Shown one piece after another: positions 1 to 7,551 of a stretch of 64,000 nt of DNA (position 1 is its first letter; each line of letters starts with the position of its first letter). Below the pieces are notes generated by a model. The model was not told the origin of the DNA. It was given only the letters and a program-made list of their open reading frames with translations, and ran no database searches. The position numbers and the translations under genes were made by a program. This DNA comes from an uncultured Verrucomicrobiota bacterium (GTDB lineage: Bacteria > Verrucomicrobiota > Kiritimatiellia > CAIQIC01 > Lenti-01). The DNA is taken from contig CALKWZ010000016.1 in assembly GCA_938003985.1 (NCBI GenBank), positions 1-64,000 on the forward strand. Direction: 5' to 3'.

Positions 1-69
1 GAATCCATCACGGGCCAGATCCTCTTCGTGGACGGCGGGCAGCATCTGGCGGGAGGCAACCAACCATGA
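1..69 (+). CDS. C-terminal end of a short-chain dehydrogenase/reductase (partial)
   Basis: The first codons read in frame 1 as ESITGQILFVDGGQHLAGGN and end at a TGA at 67-69. The string ITGQ-x-L-x-VDGG-x-x-L is the usual C-terminal signature of short-chain dehydrogenases/reductases (FabG/FolM type), where it follows the substrate-binding loop. Only 22 residues are present, so cofactor-binding and catalytic residues cannot be checked and the substrate is unknown. The stop overlaps the start of the next gene as ATGA, so the two are probably translationally coupled. Confidence 0.6.
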   Translation, partial: ESITGQILFVDGGQHLAGGNQP

Positions 70-677
70 AATCCAAAACGCCGGCACTCTATGTTCCGGA
101 GTCGATCCAAGGCCGGATATTCATGGTCCGCGGCCAAAACGTCGTACTGGACGCCGACTTGGCCGCGCTTTATGGCGTGGAGACGGGGGCGTTAAACCGT
201 GCAGTTAAACGGAATATCCGCCGTTTCCCTTCTGATTTCATTTATCAACTTGCCCCGGAAGAAGTAAGGGATATGAGATGCCAAATTGGCATCTCAAAGG
301 GACAAGGCGGCCGCCGATATCTTCCCTACGCCTTCACCGAGCACGGCACGATCATGGCCGCCACGGTGCTGAACAGTCCGCAGGCGGTGCAGATGAGCGT
401 GTTCGTTGTGCGCGCGTTCGTCGCCATGCGGGCCGCCTTGTCGGACACGGCGGCGCTGGCCCGCAAGCTCGCCGCGCTCGAACGCGAGGTGAAGGCGCGG
501 CTGGACGGACACGACGCGGCGATCGTGGACGTCTTGCGGCGCTTCATGGAAATCCTCGATCCACCGCCGTTGCCCGAACCGCCGCCGAAACCGCCCATCG
601 GATTCGGCGTGAAGGAAAAATCCGCCCGCTACGGGACGAAAAAGAAGCGTGCCGTTTCCCCGACCTCTGAACTCTGA
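66..677 (+). CDS. ORF6N-domain DNA-binding protein
   Basis: This 203-residue protein carries an ORF6N domain over about residues 10-125. The family hallmarks seen are I-x-x-I-R-G-x-x-V-x-L-D-x-D-L-A-x-L-Y-G-V near the start, then NRFP-like RRFPSDF, then the YAFTEHG motif and VxRAFVAMR. ORF6N domains occur in phage antirepressor-like proteins and in stand-alone bacterial proteins scattered by horizontal transfer, and are presumed to bind DNA. Residues 130-165 look helical, and the tail is proline-rich then lysine/arginine-rich. It starts on an ATG overlapping the upstream dehydrogenase stop (ATGA). Its last codons form the start of a C/T-rich tandem repeat leading into the next gene. Target and physiological role are unknown. 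Confidence 0.8.
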   Translation: MKSKTPALYVPESIQGRIFMVRGQNVVLDADLAALYGVETGALNRAVKRNIRRFPSDFIYQLAPEEVRDMRCQIGISKGQGGRRYLPYAFTEHGTIMAATVLNSPQAVQMSVFVVRAFVAMRAALSDTAALARKLAALEREVKARLDGHDAAIVDVLRRFMEILDPPPLPEPPPKPPIGFGVKEKSARYGTKKKRAVSPTSEL

Positions 678-694
678 CCTCCGACCTCTAAACC
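661..694 (+). repeat. 7-nt C/T-rich tandem repeat forming the leader of the next gene
   Basis: Four consecutive heptamers of the form GA(C/A)CTC(T/C) run from 662 to 689, followed by AAACC and the ATG at 695. The array overlaps the stop codon of the ORF6N gene (675-677). It leaves no purine-rich Shine-Dalgarno sequence before the start. It contains ACCTCC (677-682), which resembles the 3' tail of 16S rRNA rather than its complement. Confidence 0.7.
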
Positions 695-3277
695 ATGCCT
701 AAAAACAACATCCCCATCGACACCACCGGGCTGCCGCAACTGGATGCGGCGCTGACGGGCATCCTGGCCGGCGACAACGTCGTCTGGAACGTGGACGACG
801 TCGAGCAGTACCGCAAGATCGCGCGGCCGTACGCGGAAGCCGCGAAGCGCGATGGCCGCAAGCTGGTCTATTTCCGCTTCGCGCGGCACGAGCGGATCGT
901 GCCGGAGGGGTTCTGCGAGGAATGCCGGCTGGACGCCGCCGCGGGTTTCGAGGTGTTCCTGCACAAGATCCACGAAGTCGTCGGCGCGCACGGCCTCGGG
1001 GCCTACTACCTGTTCGACTGCCTGTCGGACCTGGCGACGAACTGGTGCTCGGACGCGATGCTGGGCAATTTCTTCCAGCTGACCTGCCCGTACCTGTACC
1101 GGCTCGAAACGATCGCCTATTTCGGGTTGCTGCGCGGGCGGCACTCGCGCCACGCGGTGGATCCGGTGCGCGCCACGACCCAGCTCTTCCTGGAAGTCTA
1201 CGGCCACGCCGGCAAGCTGTTCGTGCTGCCGATCAAGACCCAGTTCCGCCACTCGCCGACGATCCATCTGATGCTGGAATGGGACGGCGCGGAGAAGTTC
1301 GCCCGCGTGCGGTCGAGCGCGCTGCTGACGCAGGTGATGGGCCGGGTCCAGCCGAATTCCGCGCGCATCGAGACCTACGGCGACGACGTGGTGCGGCGCG
1401 CGGAGGAGTGCCTGCGCGAGGGCCGCGGCGCCAGTCCGGAAGGGCAGGCGCTCAAGGACCAGCTCGTGGGCATGATGATCACGCGCGACGAATCGATCCT
1501 GCCGCTCGTGGACAAGTATCTCACGCTCGAAGACGTGCTCGAGGTGCGCTGGCGCATGTTCGGCACGGGGCTGGTCGGCGGCAAGGCCGTCGGCATGCTC
1601 GTGGCCCGCAAGATCGCGGAGCGCGAAAGCCCCGAGCTGGGCGCGAAGCTCGAAGCCCACGACTCGTTCTACATCGGCTCCGACGTCTTCTACAGCTTCC
1701 TGGTCCGCAACGGGCTCTGGGAAATCCGCGAGAAGCAGCACTCGCCCGACACGTTCCTCGACGGCGTCGACGAGGCGCAGGAGCGCATCCTCAACGGGAA
1801 ATTCTCGGCCTACGAAATCTCGCTGTTCGAGAAGATGCTCGACTACTTCGGGCAGTACCCGGTGATCGTGCGCTCCAGCTCGCTGCTGGAGGACGCCTAC
1901 GGCAATTCGTTCGCCGGCAAGTACGACAGCGTGTTCTGCGCGAACCAGGGGCCGCTGGAAGAACGCCTGCGCGCGTTCCTCGACGCGATCCGCGCGGTCT
2001 ACGCCAGCAGCATGAGCCGCGAGGCGCTGGCCTACCGCGAGCGCCACGGCCTGCTCAAGCGCGACGAGCAGATGGCCTTGCTGGTGATGCGCGTGACAGG
2101 CGAACTGCAAGGCAGCGCGTTCTATCCGCACCTCGCCGGCGTCGGCTTTTCGTACAATCCGTTCGTGTGGGGTCCGGAGATCGATCCCAAGGCCGGCGTG
2201 CTGCGCCTCGTCTACGGCCTGGGCACGCGCGCGGTGGACCGCGTGGACGACGACTACACCCGCGTCGTGGCGCTCAACGCGCCCCTGCGGCGGCCCGAGG
2301 GCAGCCTCGACGAGATCGTCCGCCACACGCAGCGGCGCGTGGACTTCGTCGATCTCGCCGGCGGCCATCTCGCCGCCGGGGAGTTTTCCGAGCTGATCGC
2401 CTGCGCCGAGGGCGTGCCCGTGGATCTCTTCACCACCGAGACGCCCGAGGGCGGCCGCTTCCTGACCTTCGACGGGCTGCTGACGCGCACCGATTTCGTG
2501 GCGGATTTCCGCCAGTTGCTGGGCACGCTGGAAGCCACCTACGGCAAGCCGGTGGACGTGGAATTCGCGGTGAACTTCCTGCCGGACGGGAAAAACTATT
2601 CGATCAACCTGCTCCAGTGCCGGCCGCTGCAGGTGCAGGGCACGCACCATCCCGAGGTGCCGGCGGTGGAATGTCCGCTCGAAGGCGAGCTGCTGGTGGG
2701 ACGCGGCGCGGTGGTGGGCCACAGCCGCGTGGAGCGGCTCGACTGGCTGCTGCTGGTGGTGCCGGAGGTCTACGGCCCGCTGCCCGAGCGCGACCGCCAC
2801 GCGGTGGCGCGCGCCGTGGGCGCGGTGAACCGCGCGCTGGCCGCGGTGGAAGTCGGCGTGCTGGCGATCGGCCCCGGCCGCTGGGGGACGCACATGCCCG
2901 CGCTCGGCGTGCCCGTCCGCTTTTCGGAAATCAGCCACGTCACGGCCATCTGCGAGCTGATGATGATGCACGAGTTCCTCACGCCGGACGTCTCGCTGGG
3001 GACGCATTTCTTCGGCGAGCTGGTGGAGATGAACATCCTCTACTTCGCGCTCTTCCCGGGCCGGGAGGGCAACCGGCTGAACCTGGAGGCCGTGATGAAA
3101 GCGCCGAACCGGCTGGCCGAACTCGCGCCGGACGCCGCGGCGCTGGGGAACGTCCTGCGCGTGGTGCGCGCGGACGACCTGAACCTCGACGGCGTGTGGC
3201 TGGTGGCCGACGGCGTCGAACGGACCGTCAACGTCAGCCTGTGCCCGCCGATGCTGCGCGGGTCCGTCGGCGTCTAG
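695..3277 (+). CDS. PEP/pyruvate-binding domain protein (PPDK N-terminal-like)
   Basis: This 860-residue protein belongs to the family of stand-alone proteins with the ATP-grasp PEP/pyruvate-binding domain of pyruvate phosphate dikinase and PEP synthase. The opening segment (LDAALTGILAGDNVVWNVDD) is typical of the family. The PPDK_N-like core spans about residues 290-560, with GLVGGKAVGM near 295 and PVIVRSSSLLEDAYGNSFAG near 389-408, matching the nucleotide-binding loops of PPDK. A further conserved block (YGLGTRAVDRVDDDYTR) follows. No swivelling phosphohistidine domain or TIM-barrel pyruvate domain is present, so it is not a complete dikinase; it may phosphorylate another protein or metabolite. 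Translation starts right after a C/T repeat with no obvious ribosome-binding site. A triplet of palindromes begins 11 bp after its stop. Confidence 0.82.
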   Translation: MPKNNIPIDTTGLPQLDAALTGILAGDNVVWNVDDVEQYRKIARPYAEAAKRDGRKLVYFRFARHERIVPEGFCEECRLDAAAGFEVFLHKIHEVVGAHGLGAYYLFDCLSDLATNWCSDAMLGNFFQLTCPYLYRLETIAYFGLLRGRHSRHAVDPVRATTQLFLEVYGHAGKLFVLPIKTQFRHSPTIHLMLEWDGAEKFARVRSSALLTQVMGRVQPNSARIETYGDDVVRRAEECLREGRGASPEGQALKDQLVGMMITRDESILPLVDKYLTLEDVLEVRWRMFGTGLVGGKAVGMLVARKIAERESPELGAKLEAHDSFYIGSDVFYSFLVRNGLWEIREKQHSPDTFLDGVDEAQERILNGKFSAYEISLFEKMLDYFGQYPVIVRSSSLLEDAYGNSFAGKYDSVFCANQGPLEERLRAFLDAIRAVYASSMSREALAYRERHGLLKRDEQMALLVMRVTGELQGSAFYPHLAGVGFSYNPFVWGPEIDPKAGVLRLVYGLGTRAVDRVDDDYTRVVALNAPLRRPEGSLDEIVRHTQRRVDFVDLAGGHLAAGEFSELIACAEGVPVDLFTTETPEGGRFLTFDGLLTRTDFVADFRQLLGTLEATYGKPVDVEFAVNFLPDGKNYSINLLQCRPLQVQGTHHPEVPAVECPLEGELLVGRGAVVGHSRVERLDWLLLVVPEVYGPLPERDRHAVARAVGAVNRALAAVEVGVLAIGPGRWGTHMPALGVPVRFSEISHVTAICELMMMHEFLTPDVSLGTHFFGELVEMNILYFALFPGREGNRLNLEAVMKAPNRLAELAPDAAALGNVLRVVRADDLNLDGVWLVADGVERTVNVSLCPPMLRGSVGV

Positions 3278-3288
3278 GCGCCGTCCGC

Positions 3289-3374
3289 AAAGTTTTTACG
3301 TTCTACGTAAAACGCGACCAAAGTTTTTACGTTCTACGTAAAACGGCGGGAAACTTTTTACGTGCTACGTAAAA
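3289..3374. repeat. Triplet of palindromic units at 31-bp pitch (cluster 1)
   Basis: Three near-identical 24-bp units begin at 3289, 3320 and 3351. Each is AAAG or AAAC, then T, then the palindrome TTTTACGT-NCT-ACGTAAAA. The 8-bp arms lie at 3294-3301/3305-3312, 3325-3332/3336-3343 and 3356-3363/3367-3374, with triloops TCT, TCT and GCT. The 7-bp linkers (CGCGACC, CGGCGGG) differ, but the pitch is exactly 31 bp, about three helical turns. The cluster fills the gap between two converging genes. It could be a protein-binding array or a bidirectional 3'-end/terminator element. A second cluster of the same design lies at 54687-54772. Confidence 0.9.
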
Positions 3375-3378
3375 ACCG

Positions 3379-4410
3379 TCAGCCGGCGGCCTTGGAATCG
3401 TTCCACTCGTCGTCGGCGTCGTCGCCCTTGGCGACGACGGCCTTGCGGCCGCGGTTGAGGACCCAGCGCAGGGCGCCGAAGACCAGGCCCGGGAGCACGA
3501 GGCCGACCATCATCAGATGGAGGAAGCCGAAGTGGTAGGTCATGGCGGGCTGGCCGCGGTAGAGGTTCCAGAAGATCAGCAGGCAGCAGATCCACACGGT
3601 CAGGAAGTTGGGCAGGCCGTCGCCGGAGTGCATCCAGTGCAACCCGGGGGTGCGCAGCTTGGTGAGCGGGTAGAAGATGTTGGAGCCCATGTGGCCGAGC
3701 TGGTCTTCGACGACGTGCACGCCGTAGCAGGCGGCGATGGTGACGAAGCTCTGCCAGGCGGGGGTCCACCCGGACGCCAGCCAGACGCCCGCGCCGACGA
3801 GCGCGCCGAGCATGGCGCCGACGGTCAGCGAGTGCGACCACTCGCGGTGCCACGGCAGGAATTCGAGGTCGAGGTCGCCGTTTTCCATGGGCTTGAGGCC
3901 GATGGTCGGGCCGTCGAAGATGTCCACCTTCATGCCGGCGTCGTAGGTCTGGATGACCTTGGCCTTGAGCTTGGCGCGGGCGACGGTGGGGTAGCGGTTT
4001 TCGGTGCCTTCGACGGGCACCTGGCCGGTGTTGACGACGGGGCCGAACTTGACGAGGACTTCGAGCTTCTCGTTGTCGATCTTGACGGAATACTGCTGCC
4101 AGAAGTCGGCGCCGAGACGGACGGAGACGAGCTTGACGCGGACGTAGCGCTTCTCGTCCACGGCCAGGGCGACGGCGCGGGCGTATTCGTCGGCGACGTA
4201 CTGCGGGTCGGGGTTCTTCGGGTCGGGGGTGATGTAGACGTCGTGCTCGTAGAAGAAGCGGTAGAACTTGAAGTCGAGGGTGTCGGGCAGGATGCCGCAG
4301 GCGCCGCCGAGGACGAAGAAGAGCGGGTTGCCGTTGAGCGCCGCGTCGATGGCCCAGGGGCCGAAGGAGGCGACCGCCACGCCGGACATGAAATGGGAAA
4401 AGCCTTTCAT
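3379..4410 (-). CDS. YdjM/DUF457-like membrane-bound metal-dependent hydrolase
   Basis: This 343-residue protein has an N-terminal glycine-rich membrane segment (VASFGPWAIDAAL) with PLFFVLGGACGILPDTLDF, a soluble insertion over about residues 45-185, and a membrane-embedded C-terminal half. Residues likely to bind metal are D in LPDTLD, H in WHREWSHS, and H/D in HVVEDQLGH. This pattern fits the LexA-binding, inner-membrane hydrolase family of E. coli YdjM (COG1988, DUF457). The tail is acidic and probably cytoplasmic. A strong AAGGAG lies 7 bases before the ATG at 4410. It is the third gene of a minus-strand cassette, 19 bp after the permease gene. The substrate is unknown; phospholipid or DNA-linked roles have been discussed for relatives but are not shown here. 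Confidence 0.7.
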   Translation of the reverse strand: MKGFSHFMSGVAVASFGPWAIDAALNGNPLFFVLGGACGILPDTLDFKFYRFFYEHDVYITPDPKNPDPQYVADEYARAVALAVDEKRYVRVKLVSVRLGADFWQQYSVKIDNEKLEVLVKFGPVVNTGQVPVEGTENRYPTVARAKLKAKVIQTYDAGMKVDIFDGPTIGLKPMENGDLDLEFLPWHREWSHSLTVGAMLGALVGAGVWLASGWTPAWQSFVTIAACYGVHVVEDQLGHMGSNIFYPLTKLRTPGLHWMHSGDGLPNFLTVWICCLLIFWNLYRGQPAMTYHFGFLHLMMVGLVLPGLVFGALRWVLNRGRKAVVAKGDDADDEWNDSKAAG

Positions 4411-4429
4411 TTGCTTGCTCCTTTCGGGG

Positions 4430-5764
4430 TCAGGTGAGGCCGAGCCAGCCGGTGATGGTTTCGCCGAAGCCGGACATGTTGCAGGCGATGGGCAGCAGCA
4501 GGATGCCCAGGCAGTTGAGGCGCCGCGAACCGAAGAGCACGGGCAGCAGGCCGATGCCCGTCGCCACGGTCGCGATGAACATGCCCACCCAGCCGGTGAC
4601 GGCGTAGACCATGACGACGATGATCGCCAGCGCGAACGTCGAGACGTGGCGGTAGTTGAAGCGGTCGACGAACTTCAGCGTCAGCTTCGTGAGCGGTTCC
4701 ATCATGAGGTAGGAGAGGCCGGCGGCGATGGCGATGCTGCCGAGGACGAGGAAGTAGTCGGCCACGCCCATCGGGGTGTAGAGGGCCTTGACCATCCAGG
4801 CGCCGCCGCCGCGGGTCAGGTTCAGCCCCGGCACGAACATCAGCATGAAGGCGCCGACGTAGTAGATGAACTTCGAGACGCCTTGGCCCATGATGAAAAT
4901 GCGCTCGTCGCGCTGGGCGCACGCATGGCCGGCCAGCATGCCGCCCACGCCGCCGGTGACGACCGGGAAGTAGGCCGCGATGCCGCCGCCGAGGCCGCCG
5001 GACCACACCGAGCGCAGGATCACGTCGCCGTCGATGGCGAGGCTCTTGGCCGTTTTCTGCGGGGGGACGTCGGCCGCGGAGATCATGTTGAGCAGGCACC
5101 ACGGGACCGCGAAGAGGCCCACGAACGCGGGCATGATGTTCTGGAAGGCGACTTCGTGGCTCACCGGCGAGCGGGTGAGGAGGATGAAGCCCAGCAGGCC
5201 CGCCAGCGCGAAGGTGGCCAGGCCCGCGAGGAGCGTCTTCCACGCGTCGTAGAACTTCGCCCAGCCGGCGGGGCCGCGGTTGCCGCCCTTGGGCCATTCG
5301 GACATCAGCATGAAGGTGATGATGACCCACAGCACCCAGTGCATGTGGCCCTTGAGCACCTGCTGCGAGACGGGCAGGTAGCGCGGGGCCAGCGGCGCCA
5401 TGACGACCACGAGGAAGAACGCGCCGGCGAGGCCGCCGACGGCCGTGATCATCGTGCCTTCGAAGCCGCGGCCGGCCATCAGGTACTTCTGGCCGGGCAG
5501 CACGGTGAACATGGCGGATTCGTCCGGCGTGCCCAGCAGCACGGCCGGGATCGTGTTGAGCATGGACCAGCCGACGACCATGGCGGTGAAGGCGGGCAGG
5601 TAGACGTCCACGGGGATGGCGTGGGTCGTGCCTTCGAGCGCCAGGATGCCCAGCACCAGCGCGCCCATCACGTTGTAGATGTGCAGGCCGGGCAGGCAGG
5701 CCAGCACGCTCGCCACCACCGTGCCGGCGAGGGTCGACAGCAGAACGATCCAGAATGGGGACAT
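4430..5764 (-). CDS. TctA-family (COG1784-like) membrane permease
   Basis: This 444-residue polytopic protein has roughly ten to eleven hydrophobic segments. The motif PGLHIYNVMGALVLG near residue 25 and LLGTPDESAMFTVLPGQ near residue 77 are characteristic of the COG1784 branch of the TctA/tripartite-tricarboxylate permease superfamily, which is best known from archaea. There is no TctB or TctC binding-protein gene beside it, so a citrate-type uptake role is doubtful. The second half holds VWSGGLGGGIAAYFPVVTGGVGG, a repeat-like motif matching the first half. AAGGAAGG precedes the ATG at 5764. It sits between a zinc-ribbon/OB-fold protein and a YdjM-like hydrolase, 19 bp from each. The transported substrate is unknown; the neighbourhood suggests something nucleic-acid- or envelope-related (inference). 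Confidence 0.72.
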   Translation of the reverse strand: MSPFWIVLLSTLAGTVVASVLACLPGLHIYNVMGALVLGILALEGTTHAIPVDVYLPAFTAMVVGWSMLNTIPAVLLGTPDESAMFTVLPGQKYLMAGRGFEGTMITAVGGLAGAFFLVVVMAPLAPRYLPVSQQVLKGHMHWVLWVIITFMLMSEWPKGGNRGPAGWAKFYDAWKTLLAGLATFALAGLLGFILLTRSPVSHEVAFQNIMPAFVGLFAVPWCLLNMISAADVPPQKTAKSLAIDGDVILRSVWSGGLGGGIAAYFPVVTGGVGGMLAGHACAQRDERIFIMGQGVSKFIYYVGAFMLMFVPGLNLTRGGGAWMVKALYTPMGVADYFLVLGSIAIAAGLSYLMMEPLTKLTLKFVDRFNYRHVSTFALAIIVVMVYAVTGWVGMFIATVATGIGLLPVLFGSRRLNCLGILLLPIACNMSGFGETITGWLGLT

Positions 5765-5783
5765 GGGGTCGCCTTCCTTTCGG

Positions 5784-7340
5784 TTACGGAATCACCATGG
5801 CGGAATGGCCGGACGCCGCCGTGATCTGCAGTTTGCCTTCGTATTCCTTCACTTCGCCGGCGGCGGCGACCTGCACGCCCTCGCCGAGGGCGTTGAGCAC
5901 CTCGGCCGGAATGATCGATTCCCACAGGACCAGGTCGATCGTGCCGGTGTCGTCGGTCAGCGCGTAGGCCACGCCGCCGCGCAGGGCGCGCGGCGCGCCG
6001 AGCGTGCCTTTGACCACGCGGGCCTGGCCGAGATCCGCGGCGGTGATGGCGGACACGGGCACCGCCTGGGAGACGTCCACCGCGGGGGCCGAGGCCGGCG
6101 TATCGTCCACCAGTTTCACCTTGTAGCCGCTGTTCACCTTGAGCTGGGGCTTGTCGCGATAGACTTCGACCACGCCTTCCATTTCGAAGAGCGTGCCCGG
6201 GGTGGGCTTGACGGCGATCACGTCGTTCACGTTGGACCAGTAGGTCGCGCGCAGGGAGGCGGCGCCGTCGCGCAGGACGACCGCGAAAGGCTGCTTGGTG
6301 CCTTCCTGCGGAGCCTTGACCGATTCCACGCGGCCGCGCACGCGGACCGTCTGGCCGGCTTGCGCGGCGGTGACGGCGGAAACGGACAGGCTGGTGGAGG
6401 CCACCGAGCGGCCGCGGGAGAAATCGCGCGGCGCGGGAGCGGGGGCGGGAGCCGCCTGCTGCCGGAAGGTCGCGGCGGCTTTTTGGGCGGGCGTGGCGTA
6501 GGCGTCCGCGGCGGGCGGACCGTCGAGGATTTCCAGATCCTGGCCGGACGCCAGCTTGAGCTGCAGCTTGTCCTGGTAGGCCGCGACGGACACGCGCGCG
6601 CGGACGTAGGCGCCGACGAGCACGTCCTTGTTCGCGATCTGGTCGTATTCCGCCTGCCAGAAGTTGAGCGTCTGCTCGCCGGACGCGTCCAGCAGCTTCA
6701 GCGCGTAGGGGCGCTTGGTGTTCGCCGGCGGCGGGAACAGGTCCATGACCTTGCCTTCGACCGTGATCGAGGAGCCCTTCAGGTCCGTGGTGACGTCCGC
6801 CAGGCGCATGGCCGCCGCGGGGGCGCGGACCAGTTGGAATTCGTCCACGCTCAGCAGGCGCATGGAGGAGCGGTCGTCGGAAATGTTCAATCCGCCCGCG
6901 AAGCTGATCTGGTCGCCGGCCTTCGGCACGAGATTGCGCTCGACCATTTCCTGGGCCTGCTTTTGGCTGATGAAAACCATGATCGTGCCGGTGCCGTCGG
7001 AGAAGTTGAAGCCCATGCCGCCGCCGGTCCGGAACGTGCGCGCGTCGCTTTCGGCCACGCCTTCCACGCGGATCTGGGCGAAATTCATCGTCGGCTTGAC
7101 GTCCGCGAGCTTGACGACGGGGATGTCGCGGTACTTGGCCATGAGGAAGAGGAGGAACAGGCCGACGGTCGCCAGCAGGACGGCCGCCCAGCGGATGGCC
7201 ACCAGGCTCATGCGCTTTTCGACCTTGGCGCCGCAATACGGGCATTTGGTCACGGCGCCGACGAACCGGCCGCAACTGGCGCAGTTCATCTCGCTGGATT
7301 GGGTTTCGTGTCCGGGCAAGGCCTCTTTGTTCACCGTCAT
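5784..7340 (-). CDS. Membrane-anchored zinc-ribbon protein with several OB-folds
   Basis: This 518-residue protein begins with a four-cysteine zinc ribbon (CASC and CPYC, about residues 20-36). A single transmembrane helix follows (about 48-66), then what look like four OB-fold domains at about 72-165, 175-265, 330-425 and 440-518. A linker rich in Ala/Pro/Gln separates the second and third. Each OB unit shows the V-R-V-x-G-x-V ... L-D-(D/A)-x-G-x-x-x-L-x-W/F pattern of nucleic-acid-binding OB domains, for example TDDTGTIDLVLW in the last. The ATG at 7340 is chosen because AGGAG lies about 10 bases upstream; the upstream in-frame extension is low-complexity and has no ribosome site. It is the first gene of a three-gene cassette with a TctA-like permease and a YdjM-like hydrolase. 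I infer that it binds single-stranded nucleic acid or a polymer at the membrane. Confidence 0.68.
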   Translation of the reverse strand: MTVNKEALPGHETQSSEMNCASCGRFVGAVTKCPYCGAKVEKRMSLVAIRWAAVLLATVGLFLLFLMAKYRDIPVVKLADVKPTMNFAQIRVEGVAESDARTFRTGGGMGFNFSDGTGTIMVFISQKQAQEMVERNLVPKAGDQISFAGGLNISDDRSSMRLLSVDEFQLVRAPAAAMRLADVTTDLKGSSITVEGKVMDLFPPPANTKRPYALKLLDASGEQTLNFWQAEYDQIANKDVLVGAYVRARVSVAAYQDKLQLKLASGQDLEILDGPPAADAYATPAQKAAATFRQQAAPAPAPAPRDFSRGRSVASTSLSVSAVTAAQAGQTVRVRGRVESVKAPQEGTKQPFAVVLRDGAASLRATYWSNVNDVIAVKPTPGTLFEMEGVVEVYRDKPQLKVNSGYKVKLVDDTPASAPAVDVSQAVPVSAITAADLGQARVVKGTLGAPRALRGGVAYALTDDTGTIDLVLWESIIPAEVLNALGEGVQVAAAGEVKEYEGKLQITAASGHSAMVIP

Positions 7341-7398
7341 GCTCGCATCTCCTGTTGAAGAATTCCGCCGCGGGCGCGGTTTGAATCGCAGTTGGGAC

Positions 7399-7427
7399 AC
7401 TATACCGGCGCAACGGCCGGGGCACAA
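7399..7427 (-). promoter_or_regulatory. Probable promoter of the zinc-ribbon/permease cassette
   Basis: On the minus strand TTGTGC (7427-7422) is followed after 17 bp by TATAGT (7404-7399). A start of transcription would fall near 7392, about 50 bases before the ATG at 7340. The 7341-7551 gap is the divergent region shared with the plus-strand glycosyltransferase, for which I see no clear promoter. Confidence 0.42.
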
Positions 7428-7551
7428 CGGCCAAAACCGGGGGGCTTCCGATTTCCGGTGGAACGCTTTTCCGTTTTCGTTCGCGCCGGGCGGGCGCGTC
7501 GGAAAAATTTATTCTCCGCCGCGGCGGCGGCTTCATGGTACGGTGCTTGCG

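Noticed and set aside
629..3007. A 792-codon open frame on the minus strand opposite the PEP/pyruvate-binding gene
   Set aside because: Its translation is His/Arg/Ala-rich with no family resemblance, as expected for the antisense frame of a high-GC gene. The plus-strand protein is clearly real.
3289..3374. Possible CRISPR array
   Set aside because: Only three units with 7-bp linkers, far shorter than spacers, and no cas genes in the window.
4268..5824. A 518-codon plus-strand frame rich in histidine and glutamate opposite the permease
   Set aside because: Composition is that of antisense to a membrane protein, and there is no start signal or homology.
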